NCBI RefSeq assembly: GCF_014199525.1
Contig: NZ_JACHNU010000008.1
Coordinates: forward strand, 173,084-237,083
Direction of reading: 5' to 3'
Source of the DNA: Conexibacter arvalis
GTDB lineage: Bacteria > Actinomycetota > Thermoleophilia > Solirubrobacterales > Solirubrobacteraceae
Length of the DNA: 64,000 nt
The notes under the pieces were generated by a model, which made no database searches, was not told where the DNA came from, and was given only the letters and a program-made list of their open reading frames with translations. This document shows positions 26,102 to 34,878 of this stretch, one piece after another. Each line of letters opens with the position of its first letter. The stretch's first letter is position 1. The translations under genes and the position numbers were made by a program.

Positions 26102-26814
26102 CGCTCGAGCTGGTCGGCGCCGCCAAGCGCTTCGCAAGCGGCGGTGAGACAGTGCGGGCGATCGAAGACGTCTCGCTCACGGTCGGCGCCGGCGAGGTCG
26201 TCGCCCTGTACGGGCCGAGCGGCTCGGGCAAGACGACGCTGCTGGAACTGGCGGCAGGAACGCTGCATCCCGACCGCGGAACCGTTCGCTTCGACGGGGT
26301 CGACCTCCCCACCCTCTCCCCCGCCGAGGCGACGGCGTACCGACGTTCGCTCGGCTTCGTCTTCCAGCGCTTCCACCTTCACGCCGGAGCCTCGGCGCTC
26401 GACAACGCCGCGATGAAGCTGCTGCTGGCCGGCTGGCCGCCCGGCAGGGCCAAGCAGGCGGCCGCCGTCTGGCTCAAGCGCGTCGGGCTGGAACGCCGCG
26501 CGAGACACCCGCCGTCGAAGCTGTCGATGGGCGAGCAGCAGCGCGTCGTCATCGCCCGCGCGCTCGCCGGTGAGCCGAAGCTGATCCTCGCCGACGAGCC
26601 GACCGCGAGCCTCGACACCGAGCGCAGCCGCGCGATCCTTGGGCTGCTCACCGAGATCGCCCGCGAGCGCAGCGTCGGACTGCTGCTCGCCACCCACGAC
26701 CCCGACGCCGCCGCGTTCGCCGACCGGGTCTGCGACCTGCGCGACGGCCGGCTCGTCGCCCGCCCCGACCACCGGCCGACCGCGACAGCGCCTGCCGGCG
26801 ACCGGCGCACATGA
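26098..26814 (+). CDS. ABC ATPase, LolD/MacB type (canonical motifs)
   Basis: 238 residues from GTG. All motifs are intact: Walker A GPSGSGKTT (39-47), Q-loop FVFQRFHLHAG, signature LSMGEQQRVVIARAL (142 on), Walker B LILADEPTASLD (D166, E167), switch His in LLATHDPDAAAFADRV. This subgroup drives FtsX-type permeases that extract lipids, peptides or macrolides from the membrane without classical import. It is coupled to both neighbours (GTGA upstream, ATGA downstream). It should supply the functional ATP site in the complex. Confidence 0.92.
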   Translation: MTLELVGAAKRFASGGETVRAIEDVSLTVGAGEVVALYGPSGSGKTTLLELAAGTLHPDRGTVRFDGVDLPTLSPAEATAYRRSLGFVFQRFHLHAGASALDNAAMKLLLAGWPPGRAKQAAAVWLKRVGLERRARHPPSKLSMGEQQRVVIARALAGEPKLILADEPTASLDTERSRAILGLLTEIARERSVGLLLATHDPDAAAFADRVCDLRDGRLVARPDHRPTATAPAGDRRT

Positions 26815-29348
26815 AGCTCCGGACGCTGATCTACATCTACCGCTGGCGGCTGCGCGCGCATCCGGTCCAGGAGCTGCTCGCGGCGGCCGGGATCGCGGCC
26901 GGCGTCGCGCTGCTGTTCGCGGTGCAGGTCGCCAACACGAGCATCACCGGTTCGGTCGAGCGGCTGTTCCGCGGAATCGCGGGAGACGCGCAGATACAGG
27001 TCGCCGGCGGCGACGAGCACGGCACTCCGGCCGGCACGGTCAGACGGATCCGTGCGATCGAAGGCGTCACGGTCGCCGCGCCGGTCGTCGAGCGGCGCGC
27101 GATCCTCGTCGGCCCCGAGGGCCGCCAGCCGCTGGAGCTGGTCGGCGTCGAGCCGAGCCTCGCCGCGCTGCGCGGGCGCCTGACGCAGAACTTCAGCTCC
27201 AGCGGCCTCCAGCTCCCCCGAAGAGGGATCGTCCTGCCGGCGCCGATCGCCGAGCAGGTCGGCGTCACCGCACCCGGCCGCGCCCGCCTCCTCGTCGCCG
27301 GGACCGTCCACGACGTCGCGGTCGCCGCGACGCTCGGCGACGGGCAGATCGGCGACGCCTCCGCGAGCCCGGTCGCGATCGCGGCGCTCCCCTTCGCTCA
27401 GCGGCTCGCCGGCATGGATGACCGCGTCTCGTCGATCTTCGTCGCCGCCAAGCTCGGCGCGACCGACGCGGTGACGGCGCAGCTCGAACAGCTCGGCGCC
27501 GGACGACTCGACGTGGCAGGCGCCGACGCACCCGTCGAGCGGCTGCGGGTCGCGACCGAGGCCAACGACCAGTCGACGCTGCTGTTCTCGATCGTCAGCG
27601 CGCTCGTCGGCCTCCTCTTCGCCTTCAACGCGATGCTGCTGACCGTCCCCGACCGCCGACGCTTCGTCGCCGAGCTGCGCACCCAAGGGGCCACGACCCG
27701 ACAGGTCGTCTCGGTCCTCGCCTTCCAGGCGCTCGCGCTCGGAACCACCGCGTCGTTGGTCGGGCTGCTGTTGGGCGATCTGCTGTCGCGCACCGTCTTC
27801 AACAGCGTCCCGGGCTACCTCGCCTTCACCTTCCCGATCGGCACGCAGCGCATCGTCCCCGTCAGCGCGATCGCGATCGCCTTCGGCGCCGGCCTCCTCG
27901 CCGCTCTGCTGGCGACGGGACGGCCGCTGCGCGACGCCTTCTCCCGCGGAGAGCTCGAAGCGGTCTACGACGAAGACGGCGAGCCAGGCGAGGCGATCCC
28001 CCCGCGCACGCAGCTGGTCCTGCTCGGTGTCGCCGGCGTGCTCGTCGCCGCGACGGCGGCGATGGTCGCACTCGAGCCGAGCCTGGCGATCGTCGGCGTC
28101 CTGGTCCTCATCGTCGCGACGCTCTGCGCGATGCCGGCGAGCTTCACCGGCGCGATGCACGTGATCGACTGGATCGCGACGCGCCTCAGGTTGAAGCTGC
28201 TCACGATCGCCGTGATGAGCGCTCGCTCGACGATGACGCGCTCGGTCGCGATCGCATCGATCGCCGCGATCGCGCTGCTCGGCAACCTCGCGATCGAAGG
28301 CGCCCGCCAAGACCTCGTCCGCGGACTGCACGCCGGCTACGCCGATCACCTGCGGACCGCCGACGTCTGGATCACGACTGCCGGCCGCAGCCTCACCACC
28401 GACAGCTTCCATGCCAGCCCGGCGATGCTCAGACGGCTGGCCGACGTCCCCGGCGTGGAGGACGTCCGGGTCTACCAGGGCGGCATGTACGACACCGGCG
28501 ATCGCCGCATCTGGATGATCGCCCGCCCCAGAGCCGACCGCGTCATCGTCCCGCTCAGCCAGGTGATCGACGGCGACGCCGCACGTGCGACGCAGGCGAT
28601 CCGAGACGGCGGCGCCGCGGCGGTCTCCGACGCGATCGCCAAGCGACGGGATCTCGGCGTCGGCGACCGGCTCACCCTGCCGACGCCGAGCGGCGAGCTC
28701 TCGCTCGACGTCGCCGCGATCGTCACCAACCTCAGCTGGGGCCCGGGCGCGGTCATCCTCAACGCCGACGACTACCGGGACGCCTGGCAGACCGCGGATC
28801 CCTCCGCGATCCAACTCGACCTCGCCCCTGACACCGCCCCCGGCAGCGCGATCCGCGCGATCGAGACCGTGCTCGGAGCGCAGGCGCCGGCGCTCGACGT
28901 GCAGACGACCGCCGAGCTGGAGGCCGAGTTCCAGGGCGTGCTGCGAGAAGGCCTCACGCGGCTCAGCCAGATCGCCACGCTCCTCTTGATCGCCTCCGCC
29001 CTCGCGCTCGCCGCCGCGATGAGCGCTGCCGTCTGGGAGCGCCGCAGACTCCTCGCCGCCTACAAGCTCGAAGGCGTCCAGAAACGCCAGATCGGCGGCA
29101 TGCTCCTGCTCGAAGGCCTCGCCATCCTCGCCATCGGCTGCGCGACCGGCATCGCCGCCGGCATCTACGGCCACCTGCTCGGCAACCGCTGGCTGGAGCT
29201 GACAACCGGCTTCCCCGCTCCCTTCTCGCTCCAGATCCCGCAGGCCGCCGAACTCGTCGCGCTCGTCGTAGCCCTCACGCTCCTGATCGTCGCGATCCCC
29301 GGCTTCCTCGCGACCCGCGTCCCGCCGCGCCTGCGCTTCCAGGAATAG
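26811..29348 (+). CDS. FtsX/MacB-type ABC permease, two FtsX units
   Basis: An 845-residue membrane protein. There is an N-terminal helix (LLAAAGIAAGVALLFAVQVA, about 23-42), then a periplasmic MacB-like domain (about 45-255). A first FtsX helix bundle is at about 255-480 (FSIVSALVGLLFAFNAMLL, LVGLLLGDLLS, VSAIAIAFGAGLLAALLA, plus two more). A further single helix (RSVAIASIAAIALLGNLAIEG) and a second extracytoplasmic domain follow. The final FtsX bundle includes LLLIASALALAAAMSAAVWERRRL and LEGLAILAIGCATGIAAGIYG. This LolC/MacB-like double arrangement can act as one polypeptide pore. Substrate unknown. The neighbouring terpene-synthase homologue suggests a lipid or terpenoid. Confidence 0.9.
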   Translation: MKLRTLIYIYRWRLRAHPVQELLAAAGIAAGVALLFAVQVANTSITGSVERLFRGIAGDAQIQVAGGDEHGTPAGTVRRIRAIEGVTVAAPVVERRAILVGPEGRQPLELVGVEPSLAALRGRLTQNFSSSGLQLPRRGIVLPAPIAEQVGVTAPGRARLLVAGTVHDVAVAATLGDGQIGDASASPVAIAALPFAQRLAGMDDRVSSIFVAAKLGATDAVTAQLEQLGAGRLDVAGADAPVERLRVATEANDQSTLLFSIVSALVGLLFAFNAMLLTVPDRRRFVAELRTQGATTRQVVSVLAFQALALGTTASLVGLLLGDLLSRTVFNSVPGYLAFTFPIGTQRIVPVSAIAIAFGAGLLAALLATGRPLRDAFSRGELEAVYDEDGEPGEAIPPRTQLVLLGVAGVLVAATAAMVALEPSLAIVGVLVLIVATLCAMPASFTGAMHVIDWIATRLRLKLLTIAVMSARSTMTRSVAIASIAAIALLGNLAIEGARQDLVRGLHAGYADHLRTADVWITTAGRSLTTDSFHASPAMLRRLADVPGVEDVRVYQGGMYDTGDRRIWMIARPRADRVIVPLSQVIDGDAARATQAIRDGGAAAVSDAIAKRRDLGVGDRLTLPTPSGELSLDVAAIVTNLSWGPGAVILNADDYRDAWQTADPSAIQLDLAPDTAPGSAIRAIETVLGAQAPALDVQTTAELEAEFQGVLREGLTRLSQIATLLLIASALALAAAMSAAVWERRRLLAAYKLEGVQKRQIGGMLLLEGLAILAIGCATGIAAGIYGHLLGNRWLELTTGFPAPFSLQIPQAAELVALVVALTLLIVAIPGFLATRVPPRLRFQE

Positions 29349-29399
29349 CCGCGCCGAACCGGACGATTGGCCTCTGGCTGTTTGCCAGAGGATGGCGGG

Positions 29400-30566
29400 A
29401 TGACCGATCTCCCCGTCACCGACACCGCCGGGCAGCGGTGTTCCAGCAGCTCCGATCGGCGGTCGCTGCTCACGCTGCTGTGGGCGACGCCGCTCTACTG
29501 GCTGCGGATCTTCCCCGCCGTCACCCGCGAGCTGCGGCGCTGGCAGTCGCTCGCCCAGCAGATCCCCGACCCGCAGCTGCGAGCGCTCGCGCTGGCCAAG
29601 CTCTCCGATGAGCGCGCCAGCGCCGAGGGCGCCGCAGCGTTCGCGATCCTCGCGGCACGCCGGCGGCGCCTGCGGGTCACGCGCGCCTGCGTCGCCTTCG
29701 AGGTCCTCTACGACTACCTCGACGCGCTCGGCGAGGCGCACCCCACGCTCGCCAACAACCGCCGGCTGCATGCGGCCCTCACCGCCGCCGTCGACGCCGA
29801 CCATGCCCTCGGCGCCTTCTACGACCTGCACCCCCACAGCGACGACGGCGGCTACCTCGACGCGCTCGTCTTAGCATGCCGCACCGACCTCGGCGCGCTG
29901 CCCAACACGAGCGCCGTCGCCAGCCAGCTGCGGGAGATCGCCTTGCGCTCCGGCGAGGCGCAGAGCCGCAACCACGCGACGCTGACCGGCGATGATCGGC
30001 TCCGCGACTGGGCGAGCGACGCCGCCGCCGACTGGCCCGAGCTGGAGTGGTTCGAGTTCGCAGCCGGCGCCGGCTCACCGCTCGGCGTCTTCGCCCTCGT
30101 CGCTGTCGCCTCCCATCCAAGGACCAGCGGCCCCGACGCCGCCGCGGTGGCCGACGCGTACTTCCCCTGGGTCGCCGCGCTCCACTGGCTGATGGAGAGC
30201 GTCGTCGACCACGCCGACGACCTCCGCACCGGCAACCCCAGCTACGTCGCCCGCTACGGATCCGGACAGGCCGCAGCCGACCGACTTGCCGTCGTCGCCG
30301 CGCGCAGCGCCCGCGACCTCGCCGCACTTCCACATCAACGCCGGCACCGACTCCTGCTGGCGGGCATGGTCGCGCTCAACCTCGTCCACGACGACGCCCG
30401 GCATGAGCTGGCCCGGGGCGTTGCGACGACGGTCCGCGCCGCGATCGGCCCCGCGATCGCGCCGTTCCTCGTGATGCTGCGTGCTCGCGGCGCGGCGAAG
30501 CAGCTCAGACGGTTCAGGCGCCGGCGGCCGGCCGCAGCGGGATCACGTCCGCACGGTCGGCGGTGA
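29400..30566 (+). CDS. YtpB-like (DUF2600) terpene synthase homologue
   Basis: 388 residues. The sequence follows Bacillus subtilis YtpB (tetraprenyl-beta-curcumene synthase) over most of its length: FPAVTRELRRWQSLAQQIPD, the metal-type motif DYLD (D105, D108), DDGGYLDALVLACR, WFEFAAGAGSPLGVFAL, and AYFPWVAALHWLMESVVDHADD with D270 and D273/D274. The family folds all-helically and cyclises long prenyl diphosphates, distinct from classical class I terpene synthases. The product in this organism is unknown. It lies 51 bp behind the FtsX permease and its last 53 bp overlap the convergent third ATPase gene. A basic tail (RRFRRRRPAAAGSR) ends the protein. Confidence 0.85.
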   Translation: MTDLPVTDTAGQRCSSSSDRRSLLTLLWATPLYWLRIFPAVTRELRRWQSLAQQIPDPQLRALALAKLSDERASAEGAAAFAILAARRRRLRVTRACVAFEVLYDYLDALGEAHPTLANNRRLHAALTAAVDADHALGAFYDLHPHSDDGGYLDALVLACRTDLGALPNTSAVASQLREIALRSGEAQSRNHATLTGDDRLRDWASDAAADWPELEWFEFAAGAGSPLGVFALVAVASHPRTSGPDAAAVADAYFPWVAALHWLMESVVDHADDLRTGNPSYVARYGSGQAAADRLAVVAARSARDLAALPHQRRHRLLLAGMVALNLVHDDARHELARGVATTVRAAIGPAIAPFLVMLRARGAAKQLRRFRRRRPAAAGSRPHGRR

Positions 30567-31224
30567 CGTTGGCGTGAACTCTGCCGCGGCTGATCGTCAG
30601 CGCCCGGTCGACGCCTGAGAGGCCGATCGCCTCGCCGGCCGTCATCAGCACCGCGACCCCCGCGTCGGCGATCGACCGCAGCAGCGTCAGCACCCCGTCG
30701 CGCTCGATCAACGGCACCGTCGCAGTCGGCTCGTCGACGACCAGCAGCTTCGGCTCGAACAGCAGCGCCTGCGCGATCCCGACCCGCATCGCCTCGACCG
30801 CATCCAGCTCGCCGACGCGAACCCCCGCGCAGTCGGCGGCGCCAACCCGCCCGAGCACCGCCTCGGCCTCCTGCCGAGCCGCCGACTTCGAGCGCCCGCG
30901 CGCGACCAGCGCCACCGAAACCCGATCGATCAGCAGCTGCCGCTGCGGACCGACCAAGCGCGGCTGCACATACGCCAGACCACGCGCCGTCGCCGCCTCG
31001 GCACCGGCCACCAGGTCGAGCCCGTCGAAGACGACCCGCCCCGCGTCGGGCTGCTCCAGGCCGGCCGCGACGCGAAGCAGCGTCGTCCGCCCTGAGCCGC
31101 GCCCTCCCCAGACGGCGACCACCTCGCCAGCCTCGACCGCGAGGGAGACGCCGTCGAGCGCCACCGCCATCCGCCGCGCATCGGCGTAGCGCTTCGAGAC
31201 GCCGGAGAGCGAGAGCAGGCTCAT
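30514..31224 (-). CDS. Degenerate ABC ATPase with Walker A Lys-to-Arg change
   Basis: 236 residues. ABC fold with GVSKRYADARR, SLAVEAGEVVAVWG, and a Walker A that reads GGRGSGRT (40-47): Arg 46 stands where the invariant phosphate-binding Lys should be. The signature motif is absent (VGELDAVEAMRVGIAQALL), while Walker B LLVVDEPTATV keeps D164 and E165. The expected switch His is replaced (LMTAGEAIGLSG). Nucleotide hydrolysis is therefore doubtful. The start ATG overlaps the PadR stop (ATGA). It is most simply a regulatory or structural partner of the convergent ABC cluster, but that is inference. Confidence 0.85.
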   Translation of the reverse strand: MSLLSLSGVSKRYADARRMAVALDGVSLAVEAGEVVAVWGGRGSGRTTLLRVAAGLEQPDAGRVVFDGLDLVAGAEAATARGLAYVQPRLVGPQRQLLIDRVSVALVARGRSKSAARQEAEAVLGRVGAADCAGVRVGELDAVEAMRVGIAQALLFEPKLLVVDEPTATVPLIERDGVLTLLRSIADAGVAVLMTAGEAIGLSGVDRALTISRGRVHANVTADRADVIPLRPAAGA

Positions 31225-31859
31225 CCGCCGAAGCCGCCGGCCCGCTGACGCTCGGCGCGAGCCCGCAGCTCCTCGCGCGCGTAGTCGATCCACCGCAGCT
31301 GCGCCTCGAGCACGAACCGCCGCTCCTCGGCCACCAGCCGCCGGACGAACTCGGCTGGCGGCTCGACCCCGGCCGCCGCGCGGTCGGCGAGCGGCATCCG
31401 CTGCGTCGCCGCCACGCACTCCGCGTCATAGCGGTCGAGCATGTCGCCGAGCGCCTCCGGATCGCGGGCCCCGACCGCGATCAACTTGCCGAGCAGCTCG
31501 ACCCGCTCCTCGTCGTCACGCAGGCGCTCCGCCAGCCACTGCCGGTACGCGAACGCTCCCGCCGCCGTCGCCCGGTAATGGACCTTCGGCTGCCGTGACG
31601 GCCCCTCGGCCGTGCGTACCTCCGCCGGCATGCCCTCGACGAGACCTTCGCCCTGCAGCCGGTCGAGCGCCGCATACACGTGCGAGGGGCTTCTCACCTC
31701 CAGCAGCTCCCCGAAGCGCGACTGCAGCCGCTTCGACAGCTCGTAGCCGTAGCTCGGCCGCTCGATCACGAGCCCCAACACCGCGAAGTTCACCGGCGAT
31801 CTCAAGCTCGACCTCAACCCATCCCCCCAGTCCTCACGCCCTTCGGCGCCCATCCCCAT
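31221..31859 (-). CDS. PadR-family transcriptional regulator
   Basis: About 212 residues. Winged helix: NFAVLGLVIERPSYGYELSKRLQSRFGELLEVRSPSHVYAALDRLQGEGLVE, with the wing KVHYRATAAGAFAYRQWLAERL. A C-terminal helical dimerisation domain of the long PadR (vinculin-like) type follows. PadR proteins repress detoxification or transporter genes and are released by ligands. It is coupled to the degenerate ATPase and probably controls the whole block, including the convergent terpene-synthase/ABC genes. The start is uncertain: two ATGs at 31859 and 31853 have no clear Shine-Dalgarno, and a start nearer LRSPVNFAVLG is possible. Confidence 0.88.
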   Translation of the reverse strand: MGMGAEGREDWGDGLRSSLRSPVNFAVLGLVIERPSYGYELSKRLQSRFGELLEVRSPSHVYAALDRLQGEGLVEGMPAEVRTAEGPSRQPKVHYRATAAGAFAYRQWLAERLRDDEERVELLGKLIAVGARDPEALGDMLDRYDAECVAATQRMPLADRAAAGVEPPAEFVRRLVAEERRFVLEAQLRWIDYAREELRARAERQRAGGFGG

Positions 31860-31940
31860 TACGCCGCAAAGCGGCAGTTGCAGCCGCAACCTATCCGCAC
31901 CGCCGCCGCGCCGCAACCGCCACAGGCGCACCGGACCGCT

Positions 31941-31955
31941 GTTCAGAGCTTGAAC
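31941..31955. promoter_or_regulatory. Candidate PadR operator
   Basis: GTTCA-GAGCT-TGAAC, 5-bp arms around a 5-bp spacer, in the 173-bp promoter region upstream of padR, about 82 bp before its start. It continues directly into a GAACGTTC palindrome. Symmetric AT-richer element in GC-rich DNA; function inferred from position. Confidence 0.35.
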
Positions 31956-32032
31956 GTTCCGCGCCGTTGCCGACCGCTGGACGGCGGCAGGCGCGGCGCA
32001 GTCCCCGGAATGGGGGCTGCGCCGCACGCCGG

Positions 32033-32296
32033 TCAACCGAGCAGCTTGGCCTTCTGGGCGGCGAACTCCTCGTCGGTCAGGACGCCCTGCGCGTGGAGCT
32101 GTCCGAGCTGCTTGAGCTGCTCGATCGGGTCCGGCGCCGCGGCGGGCGGTGGCGCGGCGGCGGGCGGCTGGGCGTAGGTCGGCTCCTCCTGGGCGGCCCA
32201 GCGCTCTGCCTGGCGCCGGCTGACGCGGTTGGAAACCGCCGTGGCGGTGCCGGCGACGACCGCCGTGCGCGCCATCCCCCGCAACAGTCCTGGCAT
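32033..32296 (-). CDS. SHOCT-domain small protein
   Basis: 87 residues. A basic, Ala-rich N-terminal half (GMARTAVVAGTATAVSNRVSRR) may be membrane-associated. A Pro/Ala linker leads to a C-terminal SHOCT domain: IEQLKQLGQLHAQGVLTDEEFAAQKAKLLG. SHOCT domains are oligomerisation modules at protein ends, common in actinobacterial membrane and stress proteins. It precedes no obvious partner, but another SHOCT protein is encoded at 43-44.7 kb. Confidence 0.88.
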   Translation of the reverse strand: MPGLLRGMARTAVVAGTATAVSNRVSRRQAERWAAQEEPTYAQPPAAAPPPAAAPDPIEQLKQLGQLHAQGVLTDEEFAAQKAKLLG

Positions 32297-32311
32297 CGTG
32301 CTCTCCTCTCG

Positions 32312-32773
32312 TCAGATCGTGGCGGACTCGGCCGCGTCGAGGGCGTCGAGCAGGTCCTGGACCGGGATGCGCTCGAACGCGACCGGGATCCCGCCGTTGC
32401 GTCGGACCGCCGCGACGAACGGGGCCGCCCAGCGGTTCTCGTAGGCGATCGCGACCGCGGCGCTGCCGGGCTCGATCGCGTCGGCGACCTGCCTGGCGTC
32501 GTCGTCGCCGAGCAGGCCCGACGAGGCCCCCTCGAAGGCGACGAAGTCGCCGACCCCCTCCTCGGTGAGATCGGTCGCGTCGAAGCCCGCGAACGTCCCG
32601 TCCGCCTCCTTGCGCACGAACAGCACGTCGAGGACGCGGACGATCCCGCGCTCGACGAGGTCGAGCAGCAGCGGCACGGCCTCCCCGGTCATCGGCGCTC
32701 CTGCCGGATAGGCGATCACGGCCACGTCGACCGGGCCGAGCGCGTCGTCGTGTCTCTCAGCTGCGTCGTCCAT
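32312..32773 (-). CDS. DUF6325-like (DUF1269-related) stress protein
   Basis: 153 residues from an ATG with AAGGAGAG upstream. Reads LGPVDVAVIAYPAG, LLLDLVERGIVRVLDVLFVRKEADGTF, FVAFEGASSGLLGDDDARQVADAIEPGSAAVAIAYENRWAAPFVAAVRRNGG. This matches a short soluble family seen beside SHOCT proteins in actinobacteria (DUF6325 by my recollection). The SHOCT gene follows 15 bp downstream on the same strand, so the two form an operon. No biochemical function is known. Confidence 0.78.
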   Translation of the reverse strand: MDDAAERHDDALGPVDVAVIAYPAGAPMTGEAVPLLLDLVERGIVRVLDVLFVRKEADGTFAGFDATDLTEEGVGDFVAFEGASSGLLGDDDARQVADAIEPGSAAVAIAYENRWAAPFVAAVRRNGGIPVAFERIPVQDLLDALDAAESATI

Positions 32774-32882
32774 CGATTCTCTCCTTTCGGCGGTGCTCCC
32801 GCCATTACGCCGGTCGCCGGGACGACGCGCATCCCCCGAACCAGGTGATGCGGCCGCCTGCCTGCGCTGCGACCTTCGGCGC

Positions 32883-34040
32883 ATGCTCGATCGACGACGC
32901 CGCCGACGACCGGCGAAGTCCCCCGATGGCGTCGCCCTCCCGGCAGACGAGATCGTCGCGCTCGACGCGGCCGACGCGACCGCGGACCTCGCCACGCCGA
33001 GATGGCTGCGCGACCTCGGCACGAGCGCGTGGCTGATCGCGGGCGTCGGGGTCGTCCTCGTCGGGGCGGTCTGGATCGCGTCGCTGACGCAGACGATCGT
33101 CACGCCCGTCATCACGGCCGCCGTGCTCGCCTCGGTGATGTCGCCGCTGGTGAGCCGGCTCCACCGGCACGGCGTCCCGCGCGGGCTGGCAGCCGCGCTC
33201 CTGCTGCTCGGCGTCGTCGCGCTGGGCGTCGCCGTGACGCTGGTCGTCGTCGGCGGGGTCACCGGCGAGAGCGCCGCGCTCCGAGACCATCTGTCGCAGG
33301 CACGCCAGACGATCACGGGGTGGCTGACCGATCTCGGCATCCCGGCCGGTCAGGCGCACGACGGCGACCACGACGTCAGCTCGGCGATCGGCAAGGCCGT
33401 GCCCGCGCTGCTGCACGGCGTGAGCAGCGGGATCGCAGGTCTGTCGTCGCTGGTCGTGTTCCTCTCGTTCACCGTCCTCAGCCTCTTCTTCCTGCTGAAG
33501 GACGGACCTGCGATCCGCGACTGGGGCGAGCGCCACATGGGGCTTCCCGCGCCGCTGGCGCGGGCGGTCAGCGCGCGCAGCCTCCAGTCGCTGCGCGGGT
33601 ACTTCCTCGGCGTGACGATCGTGGCGGCGTTCAACGCGGTCGTCGTCGGCCTCGGCGCGCTCCTGCTCGGGGTCCCGCTGGCCGGCACGCTCGCGGTCGT
33701 CACGTTCGTCGGCGCCTACGTCCCGTACGTCGGCGCGTGGGGCGCGGGGGCGTTCTCGGTCCTCGTCGCGTTGGGCGGCGGCGGCAGCGACGCGGCGATC
33801 GGCATGATCGTCGTCCAGCTCCTCGCCAACGGCATCCTCCAGCAGCTCCTGCAGCCGATCGCGTACGGCGCGGCGCTGGGCATCCATCCGCTCGCGGTGC
33901 TGATCGTGACGATCGCCGGCGGCAGCCTCTTCGGCGCCGTGGGCCTCATCCTCGCGGCGCCGGTGACCGCTGCCGTGACGCGGATCTCGGCCGATCTGCG
34001 ACGGGCGCGCGCCGTCGACGACGGCTCCGCCCCTACCTGA
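32883..34040 (+). CDS. AI-2E family transporter (PerM-type permease)
   Basis: About 385 residues with seven or eight transmembrane helices: AWLIAGVGVVLVGAVWIA, VITAAVLASVMSPLVSRLHRHGVPRGLAAALLLLG, LVVFLSFTVLSLFFLLKDGP, the glycine-rich VVVGLGALLLGVPLAGTLAVVTFVGAYVPYVG, and AVGLILAAPVTAAV. The LLKDGP motif and the PYVG segment identify the AI-2E/UPF0118 family, which includes autoinducer-2 exporters and Na+/H+ antiporters. Substrate not inferable. A basic N-terminal extension precedes the first helix and the start is uncertain. The last 8 bp overlap the convergent response-regulator gene. Confidence 0.88.
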   Translation: MLDRRRRRRPAKSPDGVALPADEIVALDAADATADLATPRWLRDLGTSAWLIAGVGVVLVGAVWIASLTQTIVTPVITAAVLASVMSPLVSRLHRHGVPRGLAAALLLLGVVALGVAVTLVVVGGVTGESAALRDHLSQARQTITGWLTDLGIPAGQAHDGDHDVSSAIGKAVPALLHGVSSGIAGLSSLVVFLSFTVLSLFFLLKDGPAIRDWGERHMGLPAPLARAVSARSLQSLRGYFLGVTIVAAFNAVVVGLGALLLGVPLAGTLAVVTFVGAYVPYVGAWGAGAFSVLVALGGGGSDAAIGMIVVQLLANGILQQLLQPIAYGAALGIHPLAVLIVTIAGGSLFGAVGLILAAPVTAAVTRISADLRRARAVDDGSAPT

Positions 34041-34740
34041 GGCCCGGGTCCGCGGCGCCGTCGGCGGCCGGTTCGCGGCCGGTGCCGGCCAGGAACATCA
34101 GCGTCGCCTTGACGCGCCGGCTGGTGCTCTCGTCCTCGAACAGGCTGAGCTTCATGAAGATCGAGTTGATGTGCTTCTCGACCGCGCGCTTGGTCAGGAA
34201 CAGCGACTCGGCGATCGCGGCGTTGCTCATGCCCTGCGCGATGTTGGCGAGCACCTCGCGCTCGCGCGGGGTCAGGTCGGCCAGCGGGGAGTGCTCGTGC
34301 CGCGTCCGCGCGGCGATCAGCGGCTCGATGATCTTCGCGTCGACCATCGACCCGCCGATCGCGACGGCGCGGATCGCCGCCACGAGCTGCGAGCGGTCGT
34401 GGATGCACTCCTTGAGCATGTACGAGCGGCCGGGCGCACCCGCGTCGAGCAGCGCCACCGCGTAGCTCGGGTCGGCGTAGTTGCTGAGGACGACGACGCC
34501 GGTCGACAGCCCCCGCTTGCCGAACGTCGCGGCGGCGCGGATGCCCTCGTCGGTGTGCGTCGGCGGCATGCGGATGTCCGTCACCACCACGTCCGGCTGA
34601 TGCTGCTCGACGGCCTCCAGCAGGGAGCCGAGGTCGGCGCATTCGGCGACGATCTCGACCTCGGGCTCGGTCGCGAGGAGCCCGACGATCCCCTCTCGCA
34701 CGATGAGGCTGTCCTCCGCGAGCACGACGCTGATCGCCAC
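34033..34740 (-). CDS. NarL/FixJ-family response regulator
   Basis: 235 residues. Receiver domain at 1-125 with acidic pocket AED, phospho-acceptor Asp in VVVTDIRMPPT, and the conserved Lys in YMLKE. LuxR-type HTH at about 152-215 (LTPREREVLANIAQGMSNAAIAESLFLTKRAVEKHINSIFMKL). It regulates transcription after phosphorylation by a sensor kinase. The nearest kinase is the NarX-like one at 38.1 kb. The receiver-only protein at 37.6 kb is a close paralogue of its first domain, sharing TDIRMPPT, GVVVLS and QLVAAIRAVA. It is divergent from the MalT-like regulator. Confidence 0.92.
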   Translation of the reverse strand: MAISVVLAEDSLIVREGIVGLLATEPEVEIVAECADLGSLLEAVEQHQPDVVVTDIRMPPTHTDEGIRAAATFGKRGLSTGVVVLSNYADPSYAVALLDAGAPGRSYMLKECIHDRSQLVAAIRAVAIGGSMVDAKIIEPLIAARTRHEHSPLADLTPREREVLANIAQGMSNAAIAESLFLTKRAVEKHINSIFMKLSLFEDESTSRRVKATLMFLAGTGREPAADGAADPGLR

Positions 34741-34878
34741 CAGATCACCCTACTCCCTTTCCTGGTCGGGGTGCGAGCCTCGCCGTCCTCCTGTCGTTCG
34801 CGGGTGCGTGCGCCGCACCACGAACTTGGGTGCCGGCACCCTGGAACGGTGTCGAACGGCTCGCTTAGCGTCCCAGGC

